NCBI GenBank assembly: GCA_007922195.1
Contig: ML681964.1
Coordinates: 2,541,406 to 2,605,405 of the forward strand
Reading direction: 5' to 3'
Source of the DNA: Podocnemis expansa
Taxonomy: Eukaryota; Chordata; Testudines; Podocnemididae
Length of the DNA: 64,000 bases
In this document: in pieces, positions 34,184-44,405 of the stretch
How the letters are laid out: every line of letters begins with the position of its first letter
How positions within the stretch are numbered: the stretch's first letter is position 1
The notes under the pieces: model-generated
Told to the model about the DNA's origin: nothing
Seen by the model: the letters and a program-made list of their open reading frames with translations, nothing else
Database searches by the model: none
Made by a program: the position numbers and the translations under genes

Positions 34184-36261
34184 GTAAAACTGAAGTATTT
34201 CAGCTAGCAAAGCCCAGCAAATTCAAACCTTGTTCACCTGGCCAAGCTCTTCCTTTACTGTGACATTCCCCTCCTTCAATCTGAACTAGTTTGCCACTGT
34301 GCCACCTCAATTTTCCACTACAGGGCCCCCACTTACCCTGTCCTTGCAGTTCACACCCATCCATATACATGCAATCAGTCCCTCAACTAGCACTCTCACT
34401 AGTCATTAATGGGATAGTCTCCTAGAAAACACACCCTGTCCCAGATGCAAGCCTGGAACCTAGGCTAGCAAGGTTCAATGTGCCCCCACTGGGCTTTTCA
34501 AGCTCATTTACACCCGTCCGACAATTTAACAAAGAAACTAATATGCATAAGCTTTGCTCTTTGTGAGGCCTTGCACACACTCATTCAACATTGCACTGCT
34601 TTGGACAAAACAAACATGTTTTTGACTACAGTAAGATTTTAAGTGAATATATATCAAACTAATATCAAATCAAATGACTATTCACTCTAGGAGATAGCCA
34701 CAATCAAATAAAAGGTAGTTTGCATTCTAAACTAAAGTCACTGTTGGAGTCCATGTTCAGCTTACCCACAGACTTAGCTGTGATGATTTACAACCACTGT
34801 CCAATCCTATGGTTAGTGCCAGTCCTTGATGTTGCTTAGAAGATGGAATCCAAGGCAGAGTTCTGTGCAGCTCAAGATACCTCTCTTTTCCTCCCCCCCA
34901 CCCCAGACATGCCTGTGATCAGGTGATTGTTCTTGTTCAGCAATGGACATGATTTTTCCCTCTCAAACCAAGAGGCTTAAGCTGCATTGTTCTTGTCTGC
35001 ATGCCTCTACTGGATATGTAAACACAGCTCTGTTTGTCTGCCTCTACTCGAGCCATGTAGATACATTTGGGGACATGATCAGGCAGAGTTTCATATCTGT
35101 ACATATACATCATACAATAATGTAGAGTACGCCATGAGAATTCCAAAACACCGTGCATCACATACTTTGCATTAGGCCATACACAATTATACTGTAAGGG
35201 TGAACATGAATGATACACAGATCACATTACAAGGGTGAAGCATGTCATATTTACATATAAAATTTATTAAACACATAGTTTGGTCCTCAGTTACTGGGGG
35301 CTCAAGCTGAACTTGCAGCTAATGAGAGGAAAAAAGAAGCCTTTTTAGTATTTGATTCCCGCCACACACCATGCATCCCTCAACTCCAAGAACTTTAGTG
35401 TAACAGGGCTATCCAAGGCCCAGCGTATAGAAAACCATTTTCCCAATGCCAAAGGATGGGAAGAGATGAGAATAGAGAGAGACTTTGGTAACCAGTGTGT
35501 AGCACATAGTTCTTATGCTCTTAAACACTAACTCTGTTGAGGAGAATGGGGCATGGATGTCTGGTTACAAACTTGGAAGCTTTTGATTTGAAAAGAGTCA
35601 GATATGTTTTGTAAGAGGAACTGACCAGCTTGCTGTTGTCTAAAGGAGGCCACCAAGCTAAATTATTTGTGTGTGTGTACTGAAATCTGCTTCTGGATGA
35701 TGTGGGTGGGACAATTTGAGGCAACTATGACAGATCAACCTGAATTTCTCCATAATACACTTGAGCAAGCCCTATTTTTACTTGTACAAGCACTGCTGAC
35801 ATTTAAGACATTTTTTTCATTTAAAATAGTTTCCTACACTAAACTAAGGGAGATTGAGGTCAAGGAGGTGGTAAAGGCAGCTATATGGAACACACTGTAT
35901 GAAATTTAGAGAACAAAAATTGAGAATATTTCTTATGCATGAGACCATACTAGGAGATCTGACAATATTATGGATTGCACAGTATGGTGCTTGTATAAAT
36001 AAGTTAGATCATAATAAGGCCTACTTTGCAAAAGCTTAACAAATAATAAGTTGGATTATAAATTGCAGAAACACACAACCTTTCTGTACAGATACAATTT
36101 TCTGAGAAGTGTGTTGTCCCTGTTATTGGTGGTAAGGATAAGCTGTGAGAGTTCATGTCATTTAGCTGGTAATGTAGGTCCTGATACTGCAACTTACATA
36201 GTAATGTTAGTCAGCTGACTACCAGAAGGTACTTAGATATTGCAGTGAGGAGGAAAGTGTA
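34184..36261. other. no gene seen; possible old retroelement sequence
   Basis: The part from about 34260 to 35230 has pyrimidine-rich blocks and AT-rich stretches in an order that loosely resembles 51960-52990. Both may derive from one old LTR-type retroelement, but I cannot align them with confidence. The frames at 34937-35218 are mutually antisense. Confidence 0.3.
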
Positions 36262-36362
36262 AGAACCTGTGTAGAATAGAGGCACATGAATAACTTTACA
36301 CACATAACGACTTCAGTGTATAAAGTTATGCAGGTGCATAAATGCTTGTAAAATCATGGCCA
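36262..36362. repeat. old palindromic repeat ('aactttacacacataa' type)
   Basis: GAATAACTTTACACACATAA pairs with GTGTATAAAGTTATGCAGGT around GACTTCA. The outer ends AGAACCTGTG and AAATCATGGCC are weaker. Confidence 0.5.
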
Positions 36363-37104
36363 ACGGAACTACTCAGAAGCCAAAGATCTGACACTATTGA
36401 CAGTAACATTCCTGTTCATGTTTATACAACTCTTATTTGTTCTTGCTTCTAAAGTAATGAGTCAAATATTAAAACTGGCATGTGCAGCATTTAACCCTGC
36501 TGCCTTTTTTCCCCCTCTCAGTTCTGACCAGACACTAATAGAATTTAAAGGCACAGTTGAACTGTCCATTTATTTACCTCCTAGTCATACCTGCTTGTGT
36601 GCTGCTAAACCACTTCTTTTGTTCATTAAAACAAAACAGAATGATGAAGCATGTTTGAATTTTATTTAACTTTCAAAATTCAAAAACTGTTCAAAATGGT
36701 ATTATAGCAGTTCTTGAATTCCATTACAGAACACACAGAAAAGCCTGAATGGTCTGATTGGCTGATAATAATTCAAATGTCACTTTAATCTACAAGGCAT
36801 GGCTCACCCTGGGATTTGATCTTAACTGTCAACTGTGTTGATTACTGTCATGACGTTTGATCCTGCATCAGTTACTCACATAAGGAGTCCTTACTTAATT
36901 GGCATCCCATCTCTGAAATCAATCAAACTACTTGTAAGATTAAAGATATTCTCTCTCAAAAGTGTCAGATCTTAGGTTTTGCTTTATGGCTCATCTTCAT
37001 GGGCCAGATCCTTCAAACATTTAGATATTTCAGTAACTTTATGTAGCCCCAATGGCCCTGCTTGTACAGTTGTGCATCCACTTAACTTTGTATATGTAAG
37101 TAAT
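36363..37104. other. no gene seen
   Basis: The 90-codon frame at 36397-36669 has no domain I recognise. Old repeat remnants (GATCCTGCATCAGTTACTCA near 36861) are present. Confidence 0.45.
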
Positions 37105-37416
37105 TCTGTGTGTAAAATAAACAAGGATTCCTGTGGCACTTAAAGACTAACAAATTTATTTATTGCATGAGCTTTCATGGGAGAAAATCCCACTGTGTCA
37201 GATGCTTTGAAGATGGGGAAACTTAACAGAATGGGAGGAAAATAAATGCCTATTCTATAAGTTCCCCCATCTTCAAAGTTTCTGATGAAGTGGGATTTTC
37301 TCCCATGAAAGCTCATGTGATAAATAAATTTGTTAGTTTTTAAGTGCCACAGGAATCCTTGTTTATTTTGCTGAACTAGACTAACATGGCAACCCCTTTT
37401 GAATCTGTGTGTAAAA
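37105..37416. mobile_element. hairpin PLE-derived insertion with 13-bp TSD
   Basis: The insertion is 37118-37403 (286 bp), flanked by identical TCTGTGTGTAAAA repeats (37105-37117, 37404-37416). The left arm (AAACAAGGATTCCTGTGGCA...) and right arm (...GTGCCACAGGAATCCTTGTT) pair almost to the end. The centre lies near 37240. The right extension carries GACTAACATGGCAACCCC. The 94-codon minus frame is chance. Confidence 0.82.
37282..37320 (+). other. hammerhead-ribozyme-like core in a PLE tail (best preserved)
   Basis: CTGATGA (37282-37288) is intact, followed by A, a stem-loop GTGGGATTTTCTCCCAT, then GAAA (37307-37310) and GCTCATGTGA. PLEs are known to encode hammerhead ribozymes, and CUGANGA plus GAAA around stem II is the defining core. 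Against activity: an extra A before stem II, a weak stem III and no convincing stem I. The copy at 32947 has a better stem III (GAAAGC-TTAT-GCTC) but lacks an intact CTGANGA. Confidence 0.35.
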
Positions 37417-37504
37417 CTGTTCACATTCTTCTATTCTACATAGGCACTTGGCTGAATAAGGTTTCAGGATAAAGGTCATGGCTAAGAACTTATTTACTTT
37501 CTCA

Positions 37505-37580
37505 TAGAGGAGCAGATCCTGCTCCACTGAAAACAATGAGAATTTTGCCATTGATTTCACTGGGAGTAGGATCAAGCCCA
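37505..37580. repeat. old palindromic repeat ('gagcaggatc' type)
   Basis: AGCAGATCCTGCTCCACTGA, then TTTTGCCATTGATTTCACTG and GGAGTAGGATCAAGCCC form an inverted layout like 1447 and 20945. Confidence 0.55.
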
Positions 37581-38709
37581 TAATGAACAATGTGTGTATA
37601 TATATAAATAAATAACAACATTGTTTCCATCATGGTGACACACTCCATTCCATTCCACTAAAATGGATCCTGCAGTTTAGGTCCCTGGGTGGACATCTCC
37701 AGCCATATGGAGCACTGTGCAGGATGAAACTTTAGATAGGATGATTTGCTACATCACCACTGAAGAATGCTCTTTGGTGCTGTTTACTCCTACTCTGTCT
37801 TCTAGGCTCACAATACCTTGACAGGCTTAATCAGACAAGATGGGTTTCCTCAGATTTTGAGAGGAAAGAGGAATGTGCTACAGAGCTGCTTCTCCCTATT
37901 CCAGATCCATCCAGGGTAGGTCTCCTAAAGGTGCAATAACTGAAGAGCAGTTAGGGCAGAAATTAAGGGTCAGCCGGTAGAAATCAGTTCAGCTTCACTG
38001 ACGTTAACAGAACTGTGACTATGTACACTAGTTCATGATCTGGTCGCAATACTTCAATATTTTCACCTTGCTGAAACAACCAGAAGGAAAATGGTCCGAT
38101 GCTCAGAGTACATAGCAGAAAGCTGCCTCCGTATATTTCCAACTTACTCTTATTTTGTATCCATTATTTCCATTTGGGGAAAACAAAAGCCTGGAGACCA
38201 GATTATGACTGATGTGCTGAGGTGAGAAATAGCTGACAGAGAATCAGTGAACCACAAAAGGGAAGAACACAAGGTTTGCCACTTTAGTGGGGTAAGTAAA
38301 TTAATATGTAATAGAAAAGAATAGAGCATGACATGCAGGCAACATATGGCAAATGGCATTAATGTAGCTGAGGCTGTTTAGTGCACATTTGCTAAAATAC
38401 AAATGCAAAAATGTAACTGGAACAATTAAACCAAAAGCACTTTGTTGTAGCTGTTGTTTCTAAACCCAATTGGATTTGCCTTTTTATAGCATTACAAAGT
38501 CTTTTTAGACCAACTGAAGATGCAAAATCTGTGGCCATGAATCTATAAATACTAAAGAAAAATCTGAAGCACAAGAATTTTATCAATTAGAGAAGGTGCA
38601 CAACCTTGCACAAACTTTGCTTATGGAGCTCCAGCCCATTTGCCCTTCTTGGTGCTTTTGTTAATGGGAACTGCATTTCTTTTCCACTGGTAGTCCAGCA
38701 CCAGAGATT
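37581..38709. other. no gene seen
   Basis: A short TATATA/AATA microsatellite lies near 37590. No exon or repeat is otherwise recognised. Confidence 0.45.
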
Positions 38710-38915
38710 GTCTAAACCAGTGTTTCCCAACCAGTGTGCTCTCCAGCCTGAGCATGTGTGCCACAGAATTTTTTTGAAAAATTACTCAGAGTTCTGGATT
38801 AGGTCACGAATATTCATGAGTTCATTTGGAGACTATAGGGTGGTGTGCATCAGAATAATTAAAGGTATGAAGGTGTGCCACAACAGAGAAAAGGGTGGGA
38901 ACCACTGGTTTAAAC
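38710..38915 (+). mobile_element. short hAT element, 190 bp
   Basis: The element is 38718-38907. Ends are CAGTGTTTCCCAACCAG and GGTGGGAACCACTG. Flanks are GTCTAAAC and GTTTAAAC (7 of 8). It is related by its ends and its GTGTGCCACA motif to the copies at 43314 and 43830. It is an internally deleted derivative. Confidence 0.82.
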
Positions 38916-39270
38916 ACAGCCTTTGAAATTAGCATTTGGCATGGCAGCCCTAGACTATTCCTGTCCCAGCAAGTGCCTGTCCCTTTGAGGGCAATACAAA
39001 GTTTTGTGGATCCTGCAATGTGGAGACAGCTACAGGGCCTTTCACACCTGACAACTACCTGCTGGTTGATTGCTGCTAGGGGCTCTCTATCCATGGCTAT
39101 GTCTGCATTACATGGAGGGCTGTGACACTTGCTTGAGTACACATACCTGTGTGCTAGCTCTCCTAGCTATCATGAGCATAACTAACAATGCAGCCACTGT
39201 AGCATGGGTGGTGGCAGTGAAAGCACAGCTAAACTGTGCTAAGTACCTAGTCACATGTTTCGTTCTCTCT
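38916..39270. other. no gene seen
   Basis: Overlapping open frames on both strands (68-106 codons) lack motifs and are mutually antisense. Confidence 0.45.
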
Positions 39271-39606
39271 GGGTAGGTCTACACCACAGTTAAGAACCTG
39301 TGGTTGGCCCAGACTAGCTGACTTGTGCTTCTGCTAAGGGACTGTTTAATTGCAACGTAGACATTTGAGTTTGGCAGGAACCTGGCTTTAGGACCATGTG
39401 AGGGACGAGGGTTCCAGAGTGCAGGCACCAACCTAGCCCAAAATGTCCACACTTCAATTAAACCTCCTTGTGAGCCTGAGTCAGCTGGCATGGGCCAGCC
39501 ACAGATGTCAAACTGCAGTGGAGTGACACCCCCTGAAAGCAAGCATCAGTATGTGTATGCAAGCAGGGGAATCCCACCCCTCTCTCATCCTAGTGTAGAT
39601 GTAGCC
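39271..39606. mobile_element. MITE with GGGTAGGTCTACACC / TAGTGTAGATGTAGCC ends
   Basis: The ends are inverted and of the GTCTACAC type. The interior contains GAGCCTGAGTCAGCTGGCAT and TTGGCCCAGACTAGCTG, which are shared with the decayed copy at 30247 in part. No TSD is clear. The 87-codon minus frame is inside it and is chance. Confidence 0.6.
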
Positions 39607-40027
39607 TCCATGTGCCACAAAACATGGCCCAGACCACACAGTGGATCTGACTCAAAAAATTCAGTGGACATTTACAGTAACTGCATCTGATTAATAATAA
39701 TATATTCAATTGAATAAACCAATATCTGTGAAAGAAACATGCATTTATCCCTGGCTGCTTCAAAATCAGGGATGTTCAATAAAACAAGAAAGAACAAAGC
39801 AATTAAGAATTTACAGGAAATAGTGAGGGGTGGGCTGCATGATCTAGTGCAGTAGACTTTTTTCCTCCATCCTGTTGCTGGATCTGCATATGCAAGAACA
39901 ACATAGCTCTTACAATTGCTCATCCAGAAAGGAGTCTTCTCTTTTGTTCACTCTGAAATCTGTGGACCATGCAGTCCTCTCTACTTCCCTGACCCAGTCT
40001 CAGTTGTGTTGTGTATCAGACACATGA

Positions 40028-40315
40028 GGCTGGTCTACACTGGCTGCAGAATTTGGCAGCAGTTGAATGGAGATATGCAGGCTACATAAAATAGCTTGTA
40101 TATCTCCCTTTGACTTCCTTATGCCTGCTTACTCTGACATCTCCACTGTGCTGAGCTGAAGGGAAAAGCCATCCCTTTGACTCAGTTCTACTGTTCTTGA
40201 AGGGATGGACTTACTGCATCAACGTCCAGATTGATTGAGTGAGTCTTCAATGAATGCTCAGTCAAACCAGAAAGATAGAGCTGATGGCAGCAAATTTGCT
40301 GCTATCAGTATAGCC
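40028..40315. mobile_element. MITE with GGCTGGTCTACACTGGC end
   Basis: The left end GGTCTACACTGGCTGCAGAA and the complement of the right end (GGGCTATACTGATAGCAGCA, AATTTGCTGCCATCAG) are inverted copies. GAGATATGCAGGCTACATAA resembles the middle of the 61127 element, whose left half also has GGCAGCAGTTGACTGG. Confidence 0.55.
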
Positions 40316-41351
40316 CTGTCCACAACAAATACAGCCTTGAAATGGAGGACTCAGAGTCAGCTCAGAGACCCTGGAAACTAGGATAGGAAAACTCAGTAGA
40401 CATGTTAAATTTGGGCAGATTTCCTCAGGTTATAATTTGATTCACAGTGAGAAACAGATGGATTTTACAGATTGTTAAACAGAAATGACCACTTGCTCCT
40501 CTGTGAAAAATCTGAAAGATAAAACCTGCTCACCAATGTGACTATGGGACCACTGTAGATAGTACTGGGCGTGCCAGAGCAGGAAACAGCAGTTATCTTG
40601 TGGCACATTCGGGTCTTCTTGGAGCCAGGAAATGCCGTCACAACCTGTAGCTGATAAAATAAACAAGCCCAGAGGGAGTTATGGAGATACATGGAAGGCA
40701 TTCATTAGAACAGCAAAAAATTGCTGAAAACAGCACGAACAGTATTTTGTTTAAATAAGTCCTTACTCCCCCTCCCTTCTCCCACTATTAGTGACCCTTC
40801 TGGCAGTTTCATACACTCTCAAACCAGCTAATTCTAATACTTGTCACTATGTATTGAAGAAGAAACATGAACACATAAAACATCCAAAGACAGAAAAGAA
40901 AAAGGCAAATGCTCCTTCCCCTTGCTAGGGTCCTTTAGTGGTGTTTCAACTTATGGCAGATGAAAGAATTAAAACAAAATGAAATACAGTATGACGACAA
41001 CAGGTCAAATCCTTAAGCTTTTACTCAAGCAAAACCACTGAATGCAATTGAAATATTGCTTGAATAAGTACTGAGTAAAAATTAAGGAAGGGATCAAGGT
41101 ATTTGATGAGTAGGTCAGATACTTTCTGAGTAATTTTAAGTCCCCAAGAGCACACAAAGAGGAAACTGCACCTCTAAACATTTCCTATTGCTAAATCAGG
41201 CACGAGGACTTCAGTTCTTTTATTATAAATATTTTCGCATTAGGGGAATTCTGCAGTAGAACTTCTTGTTAATGATTGTGATAAGAACCTAGGGTGATTG
41301 AAGCAGTATGACTGAGAAAATTAAAATAAAATAATGTACCTGGAACTGATG

Positions 41352-41352
<1 letters not shown>
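40316..41352. other. no gene seen
   Basis: It includes an old palindromic repeat at about 41004-41092 (TACTCAAGCAAAACCACTGA pairing with TATTGCTTGAATAAGTACTG). Confidence 0.45.

Positions 41353-41397
<45 letters not shown>
41353..41397. repeat. (TG)22 microsatellite
   Basis: An uninterrupted TG dinucleotide array of about 45 bp, the longest simple repeat in the window. Confidence 0.95.
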
Positions 41398-41398
<1 letters not shown>

Positions 41399-41689
41399 CT
41401 GAATTTTATTTGTCTATCTGCCAAGGTCCATAAAGAAGCAGCAAAGTTACATACAAATGATCCAATGGAAGGGCCTAGGGATGTGATTTAGTCCCTGGTT
41501 ACTAGGTTTTAGAGCAGTACAGTGAATCTAACTACCACCTAGCTTCTGGGGCAACTAATAAGTTGCCCCTCTGTGGAAACCACAGACAAGGAGAAGCTAA
41601 CACAAACCAGTTGAAAGAGGGATTTCGCTAGAATTTTTGTTAGGGCAAGGATAGACCAGTGGCTTGTCTGACCTCTTCTGAGGCCTGAA

Positions 41690-42060
41690 ATGTTTCTCCC
41701 TATTCTTGCAAGCATTAAAGCAGGCACGTATTCCCTCAACAAACCATGCTGCGGACTCTGTCCACATATCTGTACAAAAGACTCTATTACAGGACCTAAT
41801 AAAACCAGCTACTCCAAAGGCCCATTCACTTGCCCATTCACCAATGTGATTTATGCCACCATGAGTGAGAAATGCCCTCTGTCTTACACATTGGACAAAA
41901 AGGACAGTCTATGTGTGAACAAATAAATGGGCACAAGTCTGACATCAGAAGTCACAACATTGTTGTACTCAAACAGATGAATAACAGCTCAAGACTTCAA
42001 AGAGAAACTGAAGAGTTGGACTTAATTTGCAAATCTGACTGTTTCCTCAGGGCTAAATAA
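41690..42060 (+). pseudogene. broken C-terminal coding end of a Penelope-like element (GIY-YIG region)
   Basis: Two overlapping frames carry the pieces of one protein. The first (41690-41926) reads CCGLCPHI, then GPFTCPFTNVIYA and EKCPLSYT, matching the cysteine-bearing linker and the first ('NVIY', the GIY equivalent) motif of PLE endonucleases. The second (41872-42060) reads LHIGQKGQSMCEQINGHKSDI in two adjoining parts: HIG corresponds to YIG, and INGHKSDI to the conserved R(I/M)N.H segment. The switch of frame lies between about 41872 and 41926, so the copy is frameshifted. The expected YIG tyrosine reads as histidine. The reverse transcriptase is not recognised upstream. Family motifs are recalled and were not searched. 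It is followed without a break by the PLE tail. Confidence 0.68.
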
Positions 42061-42340
42061 GGCCTTTGGATTTTTCTTCTCATTACAAAAGGTGATTTGA
42101 CCTCATCTGCTTCTATATGCTGTTTGTCAGTGTTTGAATCTTAACAACTGCTTTGATTTGCTGTTACAGTATCACCTGAACCTATGATTTACACTTCCCT
42201 ACATTTATATTCCCCCCCATTCTGTAAGTTTCACTATATTGTAAGCATCTGACAGTGTGGGTTTTTCTCCCATAAAAGCTCATGCAATAAATAAATTTGT
42301 TAGTCTTTAAGTGCCACATGACTTCTTGTTTGTTTTAAAT
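42061..42340 (+). mobile_element. PLE 3' untranslated tail attached to the GIY-YIG fragment
   Basis: Following the last stop, CATTACAAAAGGTGATTTGA and TGATTTGCTGTTACAG match the first 90 bases of the window. Then come GCATCTGACAGTGTGGG...CCCATAAAAGCTCATGC, AATAAATAAATTTGTTAG and TCTTTAAGTGCCACATGACT. This junction ties the SINE-like tails of the window to a PLE. The ribozyme-like core is damaged here (CTGACAG, CATAAAA). Confidence 0.72.
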
Positions 42341-42789
42341 GATCTGTCACTTACAACAGGGTCTTTGCCGCCCCTGCTTCTCTCCACCCACAAAGTAAGA
42401 TTCATTCCCAACTAATCCAAAGATTTTTCAGAGGTTTCCAGATTTGGTTGGACTTATTCTCAGAGGTTTCATCACATGATATCTTTAATTAAACATTAAT
42501 CTTTAATTCCTGAAAAATCCAGGAGATTCCTGGAAGACTGACAGCCCTACTCAGAGAATAGAGAAATCCCATAACTCTTTATACACAGCAGTGAAGTAAC
42601 CCCACTTGTTCCCTAGCAACTACATAATAGGAACTATATGCTGTCCTCCAGAGGTTCCCTATCTACTGTGCAAAGGATTATGGGGATTGACTGTCACTGC
42701 ACTTAGGACAGCAGCATTAGTAGAGGACGGAAGAATTTATTGTTCCCACATGTCCTATTTGGAGTGGAATGGTATAAGTGCAAAACATA

Positions 42790-43097
42790 GGCTATGTCTA
42801 CATTTAACTGCTTAGTTCAGACTTGCTTAGTCTGAATGAAGCAATTCAAAGTTAGTTTGAACGAGCTATGCTTTTTTTAGTTCAAACTAAAAAAACGCGG
42901 TTAGTTTGAACTAACCACTAGTTCGAACTAGCATGACTATATTGTGCTAGTTTGAACTAAAATTTGAAGTAAGTTTGAACTAAGCTTTGCTAAAAATTTT
43001 TTAGTTCGAACTAGGCAAAGCCTAGTGTAGACAGGGATCAAATTAGTCTGGATTAAGACTCCTTAATCTGGATTAATTTGCTAGTGTAGACATACCC
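42790..43097. mobile_element. MITE with GGCTATGTCTACA / CTAGTGTAGACATACCC ends, 308 bp
   Basis: The inverted ends enclose many AGTTTGAACTAA and AGTTCGAACTA motifs in both orientations, plus an internal copy of the terminal motif (GCCTAGTGTAGACAGGGATC). It matches 17060 in the same orientation and 28934 in reverse. No coding sequence and no clear TSD. Confidence 0.68.
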
Positions 43098-43305
43098 TTT
43101 CTGCCTCTTCTGAAGGAGTAGTGGTCCTAATTATTAGTATCCAGAAAACTCTGCCTAAGAGAGGTCTGGCACCATGTAGACCACAGTGGAGACCCCTGCT
43201 GAAGGTAGTGGGGAGGGAGGAAGGAGGGGTACCTCCCTAAGAAGACAGTCAAATTAAGTGAAGCAGAATGAGTGCCTGAACGATAGGGGAAGGAGGCAGA
43301 GAGGT

Positions 43306-43766
43306 GTCTAGGGCATTGGTTTTCTGGTGTGCTGTGAACTGTCCAAACGTGCCGTGAAATTTTGAACAAAGGTAATAAAAATCAACTTTAAACAATATTC
43401 TATCCAACCAAAATTACAGTTCATAGAACTTGTGACAATTAATCATCAAATTAAAAGTGAGGTATTGATATTTCAATTCTAAACCATGAACATTCTAAAA
43501 GTAGGTGGCCAAAGGACAAAATTGAGATGATGTGTATTTTTTTTCCAGTGGTTTGAAACGTAATGAAGGTGATCCTTCTTTAGCTTGTTGTATGCACTAA
43601 TGTTGCAAACCAGTCTAGTAAAATCATAACCGTAGTAAATGTAAGTAAATGTGATGTTTATGAGCAATCAATTCATTTGAAAAAAGTGAGTGTGCCATGG
43701 AATTGTTTGTTTGTCTCATTGAACTGTTCCGTGTTACTGAAAAGGTTGGGTACCATTGGTTTAGGG
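43306..43766 (-). mobile_element. hAT element, 445 bp, minus orientation
   Basis: The element is 43314-43758. Read on the minus strand it begins CAATGGTACCCAACC and contains GACAAACAATTCCATGGCAC and TCAATTTTGTCCTTTGGCCA, matching the next copy. Flanks are GTCTAGGG and GTTTAGGG (7 of 8). Minus-strand frames of 62-87 codons lie in or across it and carry no transposase motif. Confidence 0.85.
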
Positions 43767-43821
43767 GAAGGGATATTTGGGCAAGGGTAAGGTAGTGTAT
43801 GCTTCCTTGGAGGTATAGGTT

Positions 43822-44283
43822 TTCTAGAACAGTGGTTCCCGGCCTTATTAGCAGCACGGCACACTTCAACAAGACAAACAATTCCATGGCACGCCCACCC
43901 TTTTCAGATGAATTGTTTGCTCATTAACATCACATTTATGTACTTTTACTATGGTTATGGTCTTACTGAAGAGCTTTTCAACACAGTGCATACTACAAAC
44001 TAAAGAAGGATCAAATATATCAATGTTCAAATCCTCTTGAAAAAATACATGTTATCTCAATTTTGTCCTTTGGCCACCTGTCTTTAGAATTTTCCTGTTT
44101 TAGAATCAAAAGACAGATACCTAGCCATTACGTTGATGATTAATTTTCATGAGATTTATTAGTTTTAATTTTGGTTGGATAGACTACTGTTTAAAATGAA
44201 ACAATGTTTTACATTGATTTTCAATGTTTTTATAGAAAATTTCATGGCACACCAGTGTGCCATTGAAAACCATTGTTCTAGAA
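43822..44283 (+). mobile_element. hAT element, 446 bp, plus orientation, perfect TSD
   Basis: The element is 43830-44275. It begins CAGTGGTTCCCGGCC and ends GCCATTGAAAACCATTG. The 8-bp TSD TTCTAGAA is identical on both sides (43822-43829, 44276-44283). Same family as the inverted copy that ends 71 bp upstream. The right TSD runs into a PLE tail. Confidence 0.9.
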
Positions 44284-44405
44284 CCTGGGGGCTGGACCCC
44301 ACAAAAGCTTATGCCCAAAGAACTCTGTTAGTCTATAAGGTGCCACAGGACTCTTGTTGTTTTTGCTGTACACAAACGAACATGGCTACCCCTTTGGAAG
44401 AAGGT
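44284..44405 (+). mobile_element. PLE tail, sense, 5'-truncated
   Basis: GGCTGGACCCCACAAAAGCT, TATGCCCAAAG, TCTGTTAGTCTATAAGGTGC, CACAGGACTC and ACAAACGAACATGGCTACCC are the tail blocks in order. It belongs to the 'ATAAGGTGCCACAGGACTC' subtype shared with 32827 and 25097. The ribozyme-like core is lost. Confidence 0.7.

Noticed and set aside
36397..36669. 90-codon open frame with a hydrophobic start
   Set aside because: No recognised family, no conservation evidence, and length within chance for AT-rich DNA.
41353..41397. CRISPR-like or regulatory array
   Set aside because: It is a plain TG microsatellite with no spacers.
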